A DNA stretch of 64,000 bases, taken from assembly GCF_964019385.1 (NCBI RefSeq), contig NC_088643.1, positions 9,975,909 through 10,039,908 on the forward strand. The letters run 5' to 3'. Below are positions 20,661-34,100 of the stretch, one piece after another. Each line of letters opens with the position of its first letter. Positions within the stretch are counted from its first letter, which is position 1. The DNA comes from Sycon ciliatum (taxonomy: Eukaryota; Porifera; Calcarea; Leucosolenida; Sycettidae). A model generated the notes under the pieces. It saw nothing but the letters and a program-made list of their open reading frames with translations. It did no database searches and was not told where the DNA came from. The position numbers were made by a program, and so were the translations under genes.

Positions 20661-22433
20661 ATGGACTACCATCGGCATCGTGGATACCTCGAGGAAGACA
20701 TAGAATTACTTCTAGAGATTGATCAAGTCAGCCAACCTGAGAATGAAATAACGCTGGATATCTGTATCGCTACTGGAGAAAATTCGGAAAGCGGTTGCAA
20801 GGATTTCTCGGAAATACTGGTCTTTCTGCGAAAGTTGGTGAGCAATGAAAACGTAGCGTCCGTCGAGCATGTCCTGCAAATTTTGAATAATTCTAAGAGG
20901 AGGGGTGGACTTGGAGAGACCGCTACCGAACCTTGGACTTCCTCAGCCTGCCCTGGAGGTGATACAACTCCTAACAGAGTGAAGTTCTGCGCAAATATTG
21001 GAGGCAAGCGTCGCATAGATAATGTGGATCCCGAACACAAAAGCAGCAGTGGCGTTCCCTGTCAGCGAGCGTTGCCCCAAGTCTCTCCGTCACCAAATCA
21101 GACGGAAAGAGTAATTTACGCTCCACCAGATATTCAAGAACTTGTGAATATGGAGTGCGGTGACGAACACAACTTCAGGTCAACATTGCTGTACTGTGCC
21201 ATCTTTACTGGTAATGAGGAGATGGTACGATGCCTGTTGAAATGGGGAGCTGATGCAACGCTGGCTTTGCACCATGTTGGAGGTCGGCAATCACACCATA
21301 GGCAGCGTTGGAAGCGTACCCCAATTTGTGTTGCAGCATGTTTGAAACACGCTGGTATAGTGAGGTGTCTTCTAACGTACGGTGCATCACCTTATCATGG
21401 TGGCAGTCGATATAGAAAAGGCCTTGGTTTCGCATTCTTCTCAACGTACACTGGATGCAGAGATGATACTACAACTTGTGAAGCTCTGTGCATGAATCCC
21501 AAGTACCCTCCACCGATCATGGAAATATGCCGGGTACAGCAAAGCGGTAATGAGGAAGGTGCAATGCGAATGATGCCGTACTGTCGCTGGGATGCAGCAT
21601 GCTGCAATTCCTCCATTGCATCTTTACTGCAGAAAGTATCCGGCCAATTACGAAGATCCCTGCTGGACATGCCTTGCTTCACAGATGCTGAACGGATATG
21701 CAAACAGTTTTGTTGTTCGCTGATAATGAGAAATGTTTGCTTAGCCAAGCACTTCAAGGACCCATCCTTGATGAACCCTACCGAACTCACTGGTATGGTA
21801 AGACATCTCCTGCAAGAGGGTGCAGAGCCTGCTTGTTTGTCCGTCTCCAACGCTGATGCACTGTGCATGGCATGGTGTAGAGTGGAGAATGCTGAGGCAG
21901 AAATGCGTGGTACACCTCCTGTCCGATTCGAGACCACAATGTCTGATCCTTTCCTCTATTGGAGTAGGGCATTATATTATGGATATCCCCTAATAGATCA
22001 TGTTCTCGCATCATGTGTCAACGAGGAGACGAGACAGCGTGTTGGTGAAATGCTCCCTCCGGGCAATAGGCATTATGGATATGGTATACCAGCCGTTGTT
22101 GACAGGCTTTTGTTATCAAGAACAACCGCTGATCCCCTTGTGCAGCTGCTGGTGAAACACGGCGGTCTACCTGGTATATCAACGGTGGATGAGATTCCAT
22201 TTGTTGATGGAAATCTTCACGATGGTCCGTCTTGCCAGTGTGATGTGGAGCTAACAGCTGTGCAGCGGAACGTGAGCTTGTTCGACGTTCTTGCCCCAAA
22301 GCCGAAGCCCAAATCGCTGGCACGTTTGTGTCGCGCTGCTATCATTGAAGCATGTCACGGTTATGGTGTGGTCAAGGCGATTCAAAGTCTTCAACTTCCT
22401 CCTAGTCTGGTTAGCTTTCTTTCGTTCGAATGA
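20661..22433 (+). CDS. Ankyrin-repeat and SOCS-box protein (ASB-like), intronless
   Basis: 590 residues; the ATG sits in a good context (GCCATGG). Residues about 170-205 (STLLYCAIFTGNEEMVRCLL, then KWGADATLAL) and 218-247 (TPICVAACLKHAGIVRCLLT, then YGASP) are ankyrin repeats, with a weaker repeat near the later HLLQEGAEP and LLVKHGGLP. The last 39 residues form a SOCS box: SLARLCRAAI fits the Elongin B/C-binding BC box (S/T-L-x3-C-x3-I/L/V) and LQLPPSL resembles the Cul5 box. ASB-type proteins are substrate receptors of Cullin-5/Elongin ubiquitin ligases. Residues about 265-360 are Cys/Met-rich and not recognised. The orthologue cannot be chosen among ASB members. Lack of introns, unlike its neighbours, could mean retrotransposed origin. 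Confidence 0.82.
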   Translation: MDYHRHRGYLEEDIELLLEIDQVSQPENEITLDICIATGENSESGCKDFSEILVFLRKLVSNENVASVEHVLQILNNSKRRGGLGETATEPWTSSACPGGDTTPNRVKFCANIGGKRRIDNVDPEHKSSSGVPCQRALPQVSPSPNQTERVIYAPPDIQELVNMECGDEHNFRSTLLYCAIFTGNEEMVRCLLKWGADATLALHHVGGRQSHHRQRWKRTPICVAACLKHAGIVRCLLTYGASPYHGGSRYRKGLGFAFFSTYTGCRDDTTTCEALCMNPKYPPPIMEICRVQQSGNEEGAMRMMPYCRWDAACCNSSIASLLQKVSGQLRRSLLDMPCFTDAERICKQFCCSLIMRNVCLAKHFKDPSLMNPTELTGMVRHLLQEGAEPACLSVSNADALCMAWCRVENAEAEMRGTPPVRFETTMSDPFLYWSRALYYGYPLIDHVLASCVNEETRQRVGEMLPPGNRHYGYGIPAVVDRLLLSRTTADPLVQLLVKHGGLPGISTVDEIPFVDGNLHDGPSCQCDVELTAVQRNVSLFDVLAPKPKPKSLARLCRAAIIEACHGYGVVKAIQSLQLPPSLVSFLSFE

Positions 22434-23798
22434 GGTGTTATACACTCCGTGTCCCTCATGATTCTGCAAGACGCCGGAATCAGGTATGAACATTGTGTGC
22501 TGTTGGTGCATGTGCGTGTTGCTGTTGTGTGGAAAAGGAACTTCTTCTTGAGGACTTGCAAATACATTCTTCATGATAATGCAATCACGTTATCCATTGT
22601 GTGAGTTTGAAGATCGCATAGGGGTGTCCCTAGACACCGTTATCACACACTAGTATCACCTGAAGCATGGCCAGTGTTATTGCTAGCAAATCTGTTGGGC
22701 GGACGTTGAGGTTTGTTTATCTCACGTTCTGCAGCAAATAGGTAAAACATTGTTTCATTGATGTTTGCTACCTCAGTTCCATATTTCTCCACTGATAGCA
22801 GAACCTGAAAATTGCAGTTCTTCAATTAAATTGGAATAGTAGCTATCACCACTTTCTCTAGAATTTGTTCGTGACATCTCGATAAAACCTTCGTAACATG
22901 ACGCTTCAGCTGATTCTGTTTATTGCCATCCTTGAACTTTTGTCACCTCGCCGCCTGTTCTAATAGTAGTACTTGAAGTAGTTTCGTTTTTTCTACTCGA
23001 TTGCATAACCTGTGCCCACAATTTCCAGGTTACAAGTAATTCATTTGCAATAAGAGCCCATCATTTGCTTCGATTCTCCTTAGGGCTTTAATAGTAGTAG
23101 TACTCAGTTCTGTTGAGTAATAATTATGGCGGTGCTGTATGTTTCGGGGTAAACAAGTTAATCCTATGAACCCGAACATCTAAAAAGGATGCTGCATGAA
23201 AGTAGGCAGCCGCGAGATGCGTATCTCGCGCATGCTCTTGCATGGCTACGTAATGCATTACATCATAATACAACACTGTACAGTCATGGTACATGTGATC
23301 ACTGCCACATGCATGATGCACAGCCATGCACTGCAGCACACACACTGGCACTGAAACCCAAGCACACTGACATATCGCATATCACTGAACTGTACTAAGT
23401 CTTGCTGCGTAATCAAGTGAATCATTAAAAAAATCCCGACGGCACTCTGATGAATGCAAGGTACTAAACATGTGCATAACCCAATCAGGGAATCAAAGCC
23501 TGAGACTGGCCTCTGTCCTTGTTCTTCTTCCCGTGACAGTCAATTTGCACATTGAACATGACCGGGAAATATCCATGTGCTCTGAACCAAACTTCCAGAC
23601 CAATTATTTTGAACAAAAGCTGCCGTGACGAAATGCAACGTGCATGTAGTCGTAGAGTACTGCATGTGTGCATGCGCCTGCACTTCGATCACGAATACCG
23701 ATATGCAGGAATTTACGGGCTGCTTCTGCCGGATGCTGTAAAGCAAAATTCACTGACTAGAATAATGACTGTGTGTGAGGACATCAACATAATAGTAC
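22434..23798. other. Intergenic between convergent genes
   Basis: A weak polyadenylation variant ATTAAA lies at 22825-22830 for the upstream gene. No other gene supported. Confidence 0.35.
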
Positions 23799-23951
23799 CA
23801 GTGCTGCTCCACGAAATCCAGTCGCGTCACTCGAGCACGCGCCGGGCGCCGGGCAGCCCTACACACCGGACTGAGAACTGATGCCAATGACATGATGGTG
23901 TAAGCCGGCGCAAACGTGAGTCACATGACTGGATTTCATTGAGCAGCACAG
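23799..23951. mobile_element. Short MITE, GAAATCCAGTCG family, copy 2
   Basis: Left CAGTGCTGCTC...GAAATCCAGTCGCGTCACTC, right GTGAGTCACATGACTGGATT...GAGCAGCAC. Flanked by AGTAC on both sides (just before 23799 and at about 23951), a possible target duplication. Same family as 8998-9150. Confidence 0.75.
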
Positions 23952-24205
23952 TACTTCTAGAGTATCACTGTTTTCTTCCAAGCATCTCCCCTTGTTCTGG
24001 CTTCCACCTGCCCGCGTACTACTACTAGTAGTTTCCCCCTTATAGAAAGCCTGACCCAGCATGGTGACACACTTCCTGCCAGGTGTGCCCCGTTCAGGAA
24101 TGCCCGCACACATATTGGCTACGAACCGTTGCACAGTTACAAACAGGGGACACTGGATGGTGTCGAACACAGTACACATCCGGTGCAAGCACATCAATGC
24201 ACGTG

Positions 24206-24223
24206 TGTGTGACTGTGTGTGTG

Positions 24224-24261
<38 letters not shown>

Positions 24262-24277
24262 GGTGTGTGTGTGTGTG
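24206..24277. repeat. (TG)n microsatellite
   Basis: Imperfect TG repeat in the 3' flank of the PEAK-like gene. Confidence 0.95.
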
Positions 24278-24711
24278 CACAAATGGGGCAGCAAACAAAA
24301 CCTTCGACACGAGGCGCAAACAGCACCCACCCACTAAACGAGCGGAGGACCACAAAAGGAACATTGTGCACACACTGAAGCTGACTCGATCCTGCTATAC
24401 TGACATGCACACCCCATTGCATCAATACTGCACAGCCACTCCCATCCAACACTACCCGCCACCAGATAACGAAGTGACAAACATTTTTTGTCATAATTTC
24501 ACAAATAGCTCTAGCACCGGCATTAAGGCGGCGGAATCCACCGGCGTGATGAATTCATGACATAAACAGATTGTCCGAAAGGGGACTGACAGGGAGAGAC
24601 CCAGTGGTTTTTTAGAAAATAGCTGTCTGCGAAAATAGGTTAAAGCGCAAATACAGGCCGGGCTGAATTTCCAATAGCTTGGCAATATTTCAATCTTTTT
24701 TTTTTTAAGAA

Positions 24712-24717
24712 TTTAAT
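24712..24717 (-). terminator. Candidate polyadenylation signal of the PEAK-like gene
   Basis: ATTAAA on the minus strand, about 250 bp after the stop codon. It is the only such hexamer noticed near the stop; a weak call. Confidence 0.3.
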
Positions 24718-24962
24718 TTTTTCTGGTGCACTTGGTAAGTTGGTGAGTTCAAGGCTGTATGCTATGCATCAGCTGTGTCTAGAAATAGAATGACCATCTC
24801 CGGGGCGAAATTCCGAAAGGTAAAACTTAACGGCCGCAGCCAACAGATGTGGCATGTAGCAATCACATTGACAAGTACAGTACATCACTCACGGCACAAC
24901 ACCTCACCACACTGGCAGGCGAGCGCCGTAGAACAACCACAGGACAAAGATCTATGCCGTGG

Positions 24963-25569
24963 CTACGTTCCGATGAAGAAGGTTTCCTGCACGATGAGCA
25001 GCTCGTCCATGGTAACAGTGCTCAGGAAGAGGCACTGTAGATAGTCTTCTAGGGAGATCTTGAAGCGGCACAGCTTCAGCGTGAGCGCACCGAGACGCTC
25101 GCTTCTCTGCATGTCCAGCCAGGCGCAGAGCCGGTCCCGGTCCAACGGCGCCGCCTGGTTCGTCCAGCCGGGCACCTCCGCCTCGGTCGGTCCCCACAGC
25201 GTACACTGGAAAGCCCGCAGCGCTTCCTTCACCGTTGCCCGTTCGGAGAGCTTGGGCATGCACAGGCGCCTGCACACGCGCTGGAAGACGGCCAGCACGG
25301 AGATGTCGATGACGCTGCGCATCAGCATGCCCAAAGAGTAGGCGTCGCATCCCGAATAGTCCAGCTCCTCGGCGCGAAGGTGCAGGCGGATCTCCGGCGG
25401 CAGTATGTCCGTTCGGCGTGGCGTGACAACGGTCTGCTGTGCGGAGCGCTTGAACACGAGCTTCTTGGCCTGGTCTGAACCGCCCTGGCCGGAATTGGGC
25501 GAGGATGGCAGTGAGAGAGCATGGCCGAAGCTGGTGAGCAGCACGCGGTCACCATTGCGGATTGGCGAC
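24963..25569 (-). CDS. PEAK1: PEAK-like exon 3: pseudokinase C-lobe and SHED helices
   Basis: Acceptor TGTATCAG; stop TAG at 24965-24963. The DFG motif is replaced by SFG (residues about 1406-1408). PPEI stands at the APE position and DAYSLGMLM in the F helix. TLWGP, LCAWLDMQRS and ISLEDYLQCLF are hallmarks of the PEAK C-terminal dimerisation helices. With exon 2 this removes all three canonical catalytic residues. Confidence 0.92.
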
Positions 25570-27603
25570 CTGATACAACAGGGAGAACAAAGAAAGAAAC
25601 ACACCTACTATAATCACCTATTGTATACGTGCATTAATCAGCTTTCATAAGCACAATCATGTTGCATCCTGCCGTCGACACAAAGTGAACCTTAAGTCAA
25701 AAGATGGTTGATAAATATGGTGGTAAAGACACACCTGGCAATATGGCGGTAAACACACGCCTGCTCACACACGCTCTCTAAGCGGCAAGGTTCTAGCACA
25801 GAGCTCTCCTTCTCACCACCACCACCATCAGTTCGCGCCTGGCGTATTTCCATATTTATCAACCATAAGTACAGCTGCAGTGGTGTCTTCAACTTCATTC
25901 TCCCGAGTCCAGCTCCGTATGAAGACATCCAAGAAGAAGATTGCCTGATGAGTCCAGCGGGGACGAAACGTACGTCGCAATTGAGCTATGTCGCTGCTGT
26001 GTCATCTTCTATGTGCCATGCGCTACTTGATGTACCAGCCTGCTATGTCGGATACCGCTAACCATGCATCGACTAGGCGCCAGGCGCGAACTGATGGTGG
26101 TGGTGGTGAGAAGGAGAGCTCTGTGCTAGAACCTTGCAGCTTAGAGAGCGTGTGTGGGCAGGCGTGTGTTTACCGCCATATTGCCAGGTGTGTCTTTACC
26201 ACCATATTTATCAACCATAAGTACAGCTGCAGTGGTGTCTTCAACTTCATTCTTAAGTCTAAAGAGCTGCATCAATATCCAAGCTGCTGTACGCAGAACA
26301 TTTTGCATTGTTCCATTTGGAGTTGCTTAAGCAAAATTAAGGGGATGGCAAAGGAAATTGAGAGGAGATCATCGCTCTTACAATCCAATGTTAAAAAGCT
26401 CTTTGTGTTTGTATAAAATAACGAGAGTGATTGAAAGCCCATGAGCTCTCGCTATGCTTTTTTTTAGGTATGTACCTCCTCCCGTACATTCTGCAACCTT
26501 TTCCAGCTGGCTTGTAATGCTGTATGCACCCCGTACGCACTGACCTTTTGTTCCATTGGCCTGGGTAGCTTTATGTGACTCATCATTGGCGCCCGACTTT
26601 TCGCTCGAACCCACAACCCTGTGAGTTCAACCCACGACCCTCAATTCATCGTCCCGTTCGTCCTCAGCAACCGCCGTTCGTCTAGTTATCAATAATCCTC
26701 GTCTCGTCTACCGTATTTCCCCGATTATAAGTCGCACTTGATTATAAGTCGCAGCCCATTCTCACGTCCGAACCAAATCGTCTCAATGCATTCACATAAG
26801 TAAGAAGTCACACTCGATTGTAAGTCGCACCCCCTTCTTTGCCCTTGACGTTTAGTGTCAAAAGGTGCGACTTACAATCGGGGAAATACGGCATGTCAAC
26901 CTCGTCTCGTTTAACCATGCAGGTCAGCTGTTTTCTTTGTTTCTCCCTTTCTTTTTCATGTGTCCTTCTTCGTCCATTTTTTGTGTTTTTTTTTGCGATT
27001 ATTTTATTGTGGTGTGCATGCATGTACACGTGTGTCCAATCATGTAATCTTAGTGGTCTGATCATGGTGATCCACACTCTATTATTCATGTTGGCGGGCC
27101 GGATTAGAAGTGTAACCATGCTGCTGTAGCCGTGCCACGCAGTATGCAATGCTCCTTGTCAAGTCTAGGTGTTTCAGTTGTACTTCGAAGCACCATTTTT
27201 TTTGAAGGGGTGTCTGGCCCGCCGTTGTTGGGAACTACATTTGTATTGTTTACGCTATCTTGGATGATGCGCGTACCTACTTTTTTAAAAGTACAGGAAT
27301 AAGATAATTGGTGTGCCTGTTGGTATAACACTTTTATGTGATCCGTGCATTGTGTGTGTGTGTGTGTGTGTTTTCTCTTCATCCTCAATCATTTTTTTCT
27401 CTATCTTCTCATCGTCTTATTATTGTCCGCAAGGTCGCGGTTCTTGTTTTTTGCGCAGGGGAGGTATGTTAGGTACCTCCTGCCGCACATTCTACAACCT
27501 TTTTCCAGCTGGCCTGTAATGACGCACTCATCTTTCGTTCTGTTGGCCTGGGTAGGTACTTGCGCGCCAATATTTGCCATAGCTCCCCAGGCCCTTTATC
27601 TTG

Positions 27604-27690
<87 letters not shown>

Positions 27691-30600
27691 AATGTAGTCG
27701 TTTAATCGTTGGTCTTTTTCTCCGTCTATAAGGTCTTCCCACTACTAGTACCTGTCATAAGTCGTTCCTTTGTGTGTGTGGGATGATTCCTTTTGTGACT
27801 CTACATTTTGTTTATACCTAAGTCACTAGGTGTGCTATTCGAACTGATAGAAACATCATCTCTGCAATACAAAAACATGCATCCGATAATCGTGTTGCAA
27901 AGACGTTTCTATCAGTTTGAATAACACACATGGGGCGAGAGATCGCTTTGTTTTGGTGAGCTCAACACAACCAGCACAGTGCTTGTCTCCTCTCCCTTAT
28001 TAGTACAGTGGAGATTGGATATAACGACACTCCTTCGGGAGAGAACAAAATGTCACTATATTCGATCTGTCACTAAACCTGATCTTCACAAAGGACTTAC
28101 TAAACGACTTGGGCAACGAAATTGTGTCGCTAAACTCAATCTGTCGTTATAGTCGTCGTAATATCCGATCTCCATTGTACCTAATGTGTGTATATGCACA
28201 GCGTTTGTAACTGTTTGCAAGCTTCCCATTTGCAACAAGAAGCAAACCTTTGTAAATTCGACTCCGGAAAGGCACCTGCAGTATGCGCAGTAGCAACATA
28301 TATGGCAGTCTAGTAGTCAGAAATCGATATACAGTGAAACCTTGTTAGGAAGAACACTGATAAGACAAATGTTTGTTAAGAAGAACTAGTATTCGTAACT
28401 CCATTGGATAAATCACGGTGTATTCAGTGGGTATAACATACGGATAAGAAGAACTCCCGATAAAGCGAACAAATATCATCGATCCCTTGGTGTTGGTCCT
28501 AAAGAGGTTTGACTATACTTATTATTGGGTTGCAGGCCTGTACGACCTTTACGAATATTTTTTAAATGTGCTTATGAACAATCGTTGGTTTCCAGTGCAT
28601 TTACAGTACTGTAAGACCGGATATTTTAACACCAATTAAAGTTAGCGATCCCCGGATTTTTGTTGGTTTATACTTTATAGCATGATGAAATGCTTACGAA
28701 TTCTGTCTGTCAAAATCGGCAAATGACTGCAGATGCCCATACCATTTTGCACCTAACGACGTCAAATTTTAACGATTTTTCAAATTTGTTAAAACGTTAG
28801 AATTAAATGCTTGTTGACATTAGTGGTCTTACAGTACTGTAAGACCAGTAATGTTAACGAACATTTAATTCTCACGTTTTAAAGGGGAAGTTAAGCCTAA
28901 AATCAATTTTCACCAGTTCGAGTCTTCGGGGTGCTGAGTCGAATGGTCTTGGTCCGAGGACGCTGAGACGCTCCCTTCCTCCTTTATTCCCAGTCGAACT
29001 CATGCACTTCCACCGAAACTGGGTGACTGCGCCCTACTAGATGGGGATTTGTATAAAAAATGTCACTAAAAGCGCCATTTCGTTCTTATAAAAGCACGGA
29101 TGATCGCGATTGGCCCATATGTTGTAGGCTTTTGGACGCTGAGTCGTCTGGTTTTGGTCCGAAAAGGCTGCGATATAGCGTCCGTCCCTTATTCCCAATC
29201 GAACATGGCTGAACAAGCGGTCACGTCACAGTGTTCGTGCGTACACCAGTCACCTGGTCACCGTGCCTGCAGGCTACAACTTACAGCACGTTTGAGCGAG
29301 TTTCTGTCACTCGAGTTGAACCTTTGAACCTTTGAGTTGAACCTTGGTGTGAAAATTGTCGCCTGCTGACGCGGTGACCAGGTGACTGGTGTACGCAGGA
29401 GCACGTGACGGCCATGTTCGATTGAATAAGGGCCGAACGCTGCATCGCAGCCTTTTCGGACCAAAACCAGTCGACTCAGCGGCCAAAAGACTACAACAAA
29501 TGGGCCAATCACAGTCATCCGTGCTTTTATAAGAACGAAATGGCGCTTTTAGTGACATTTTGCATACAAATCCCCATCTAGTAGGGCGCAGTCACCCAGT
29601 TTCGGTGGAAGTGCGCGAGTTCGATTGGGAATAAAGGCGGAAGGGAGCGTCTCAGCTTCCTCGGATCAAGACCATTCGAATCAGCACCCCGAAGACTCGA
29701 ACTGGTGAAATTTTGATTTTAGGCTTAACTTCCCCTTTAACGAATTAGAAAAATGGGTTAACATTTGAAGTCGTAATGTGCAAAATGGTATGTACATGTA
29801 CATTCTCCAGTTTTGAGACAGAATTAGTCAGAATTTCACCTCGCTAACTCACAAAAATCGGGAGATCGCTAACTTTAATTGACGTTAAAATATCTGGTCC
29901 TACCGTACTTGCAGTTACGTTCCAAACACAATTACTTGAAGAGTACGACTTACATCTTGTCGTTGACTGGTCCGATCATGATGGACGGCGCCACGACGTT
30001 GCGGTGGACGATGCCGTTGACGGCGAGATGCTGCAGCGCCGAGCAGATCTGCACGAACACGAATGCCGTCTGACTGATCACCTCCTGCGCCGGCATGTCC
30101 TGATCGGTCAGAGACGAGAAGAACACCTCCGCGTCGGTGTAGTCCGCCGTCGACTCCGTCATGTACGACGAGCACTCGGTGGCCGGTGAAATGCCCAGTT
30201 CCAGCATCTCGTGCACCAGCTCCGGCACCGTCTCGGTGAACTTCGCCTGCGTGCGTATGACGTTGAAGTGCGGCGGTATGCTCTCTCGCACTGCGCAGTC
30301 GCGCGTGTACAGCAGGCCGTCTTCGTCGTTGCCAGTCAGCAGTGGCTCCAGCTGCGGAAAGACACAACACCGGCGCCACAGCAAACAAAACATGAACGGA
30401 TCGTATACATTTAAACGGCGGTGGAGAAGTTTGTATGTACAGTAAAACCTGTGAAGGCAACCACTCGGATAAAGTGACCACCTGTTCAAGAAGACCACTA
30501 CAACCAGGACTAAGGGATGCTATTCTCAGTCAAATAACCCTGAATAAGGAGGCCACCTGGTGACTGGCAAAGACTACGTTTGGAGGATCTCTTGAGCGGT

Positions 30601-31073
30601 CGCCTTAGACAGGTTTCACTATAATACTTCAGAACAGCCTGTGCTTGGTCACATGCCCTGCTGTCTGTTCACCAACCGCACACATCCGGTACCGATCATA
30701 AATGTAGTGAGCTCACTGACTAAGATGTGTACCTCGCCATCTCACGGTATTCGTTATTCTATTCTCTCACAGTCTGATATACTCAGAGCAGTCCAGTGGT
30801 GCTACTAAACACTACAAGACTCAAGAGCCATGCAAGTTTACAAATTAGGCTCCCCCACAGCCTTTGTTAGCAGTCCCAAGGCCTAGCCAACAGCACGCAC
30901 ATGTGCACAGACTGCATACATGCAGTTACTTTTGCAACATGAAGGATGGGGCTACATGATTGTTGCAAGCACCTAAAAAACCCAAGCATCTTACACATAC
31001 AAGCACACACACACACAACACATAACACACATACAATGCAAAAACACACGACGCAAACGCACACACCACGCGA

Positions 31074-31105
<32 letters not shown>

Positions 31106-34100
31106 AGATGCACTCTTTTATTTCGACTGCGCAAGCAGCCCAACTTCTGCTGTTAAAATCAAAATCGCCAGTGCCACCACGTGTGCAAGTATTATAGTAG
31201 GTCTCAGTCACCTATGCCACCATACAACTCTCACCTGCGCTGTCATAGGTATCTTGCCGTCTCGGCTCTTGAACAGCACGTGTATGCTGCACGTTCCGTG
31301 CGGCCCATCGTCCTCGCAGCCCAGCACCTCGATGTGCGACCAGTTCTTGGGAACACTGCTGGACTTGAAGCGCTCCTCGCACACGCACCGGCCCAGTCGT
31401 TTCACCACACTGCCGAGGCTACGGTGCACAGATCTGGTCAGACCATGATAGTCACTTCTCATCAACGACAGCTCTCTTTCCAGTTCTTGTTCGATGGACG
31501 GGGGAACCGGAGCGGACGGTGGGAAGTGCTGGCCGGGTGTTGAGGCCTTTTGCGCGGGGCTCTTCTGAACAGGCCCGTTTGTGGCAGGCAGCTGAGAATT
31601 CGTCCCTTTCACCGATTTGGTTCTGGGTAGGACTGTGGGCGCGCCAGGAGATGCTGGGTCGGGCTGGCGCGGCGGCAGAGCAGGTGCATCTCCGGCTGGT
31701 TTGCTGGCAGGTCGCGAAGGCTTTGGCGGCAGCGGCAGCACATTGCTGTGCATCGGCGGTGGCAGCGAGTCGCCGATACCCGCCAGCGACGCGTCGATGA
31801 GACAGCGAAGAGACTGCGTGGACGACACAGACTCGCCGCTCTGACTCCCGGTCGTGTTGTTGCTACTAGTTCTGTCTATCGTCGTACACGGTGACTCTAG
31901 GCTGGACCCGGTGTTATCTCCTGATGCGTCCGCCGGTAAGATAAGGTTCCTGCGGTTGCGCCGGAAGCTGCTCGCCGTACGCAATGGCTTTCGAGGCGGA
32001 GTGGACTTGGTCATCTCCGGACTTGTATCGCTGTGCGGTTCCGTGTCATCACAAGTGTAGTCACCCGGTGTTGGCGTCCGGCATGTTTCGTCCTCGGGCG
32101 AGTCCATGACCGAAGGAGCACGCGACGGATCTCTGCTTGTGCCAGGCGAGTGCTCGTCATCGGACGTGTCAAATTGCGATACGGAATTCTTACGGCCGGG
32201 TCGCCGCTGACGGATCATCGACATCGTGCGCTCGTGAGTCTTTCGCAGGTTTTTCCAGACCTTGCTGCCAATCTTCGGCGAGAGCTTGCCCACCGAGCTG
32301 CCTGCATCGGTAACCGACTTCATGAGTGTTTCCAGTGCCGCCGGCGCCGTGCCACTGCCGGTGATCTTTCGCTGCGGCGGCGGAGTGCAGATGCTACGCC
32401 TTCGCTCGCCGCGCGGAGATGCATCCTGCTCCTCGGCGGGTCTGGTTCCCGGCGGCGGTGGAGGTGGGATGCGGTGCGGCTTGCCGGATATCGTGTGTCG
32501 CTTTGTCCGCTCCATGGTATTCCTACGTACAAGCTGAGGACTGACGTCATCGGCGGCGGATGGCTTTCTCAGCACAACCGACACATTGCCATCCACCCTA
32601 ACCTCCGTAGGGGAGTAACCGCCGTCCGCAGTAGCCCTGCCCGCTGGCGGCGGTGGAGGGGGAACACTGGGTCGAGACACTGAACTCCGTGACTTGGATC
32701 TTGCCGGCGGCTGCGGGCGCGGCTGCTGCACGGACACCACTGCCTCGCTGACACAACGCTGCATCGCACTGCCACCGCCAGTACTGTTGCTGCTGCCGGT
32801 GGTCGCAGTGTGCAGGGATGCCGACGAGACGGGACGCGGTACGTTGTAGTCGGACATCTTGCGTGGCGACTTGTACTCACCTGTGCTGCCACTGCCATCT
32901 GCTTCGTCCATCTCTGACGGGCTGAACGGTCGGATATCGCCGGGCACGGAGTATATCGACTCGGTCTCTGCTTTAGCCAAGCTGCCAGCATCGGTGCTGG
33001 TGTTTCCGTCAGCCCCACCTTTCACTGACACCCTGGCTGCTTCGGTGTAATTGTGCACCGGTGGAACGCTGGGCTGTGTGTCCTGCCGCTGCTGACCTTT
33101 CAGCAGTGTGCTGTCGGCACCTGCTCTCCGAGATGCAACAGCGTTCGGCCGCTTCTGACCAGATATGATGGCGTCCAGGTCTGTCGATGTGCCCGACATC
33201 ATCTTATCGAGATCGCTGGACGACGGCGAGAGAGGAGAGCGTGATTTTGCCTGCGGCTTGGAACCGGCTGCTACACCGGTGCCGGCCGTGCCGTTCTCTT
33301 TTCCGGCATTTTTACCGGAGGCTGCCGTTTTCGTCGGCGTCCAGATGTCCTCGTACGCTGTGCGTGCGGGAGAAGCGGCGGGCGTAGTTTTCTCCGTCTT
33401 GCTGGCATGTGCCCGCAGCAGGTCGGGAGACGCGCTGTAGCTCAGCTTGCTTCTACTGGGTTTGGCCGGAGCTAGTTTCTTTTCTAGACTGTCATCACTT
33501 CCAACAAGCTGGGCTGTGATCTCTGTGCTGCTTTCTCTGCTTGCTTCAGCTTTCCTGCCTGTTGATGCAGAGCCAGCAGCAGCAGCAGCAGCAGCAGGAG
33601 ACTCTCTACTCCCTTGGTGACCATTCACAACTGCAGTGCTGCTCATGCTGGCAGGCTGGCTAGCGTTGCTGCTGCTGCTGGCTGACGACGGTGATGAGGC
33701 CAAAGATGACGCTGACACAGTGCTAGTACCTTGGTCTCCGCGAGCCGTTGCAGTGCCTGTGCTACTATTACTACTACCACTGCTGGTGGCGATGCTGTTG
33801 CTGCCACTGTTCGGTGATCGTGTTGCTACATTTCTACCAGTAACACGAGCTCCAGATTTTTTGTCTTGTGCTGCTGCTGGCGAGCTACTGGAAGTATTTT
33901 CAGCTCGCTTGCCGGTCTCTACAGTTCCTCTGCTGCTGTGATTGCTGCCACTCGCTGCTGCCTTTGCAGTCACACTAGCGTTAGACGCAGCACTAGTTGA
34001 GGACACCAGCGTTCGGTCATCTGTAGATCTTCCAGCACTTCCGATTTTCAACACTCCTACTCCTACACTTTCCCCTGCTGAAGCGGTGCCCACGGTCGTC

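Larger units (their letters stand above)
25570..29953 (-). other. PEAK-like intron 2, transposon-rich
   Basis: A 4.4-kb intron holding a palindromic duplication with a hammerhead ribozyme, an LTR pair-like repeat, several mariner-like MITEs, a (TC)n tract and a nested foldback element; each is listed separately. Confidence 0.85.
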
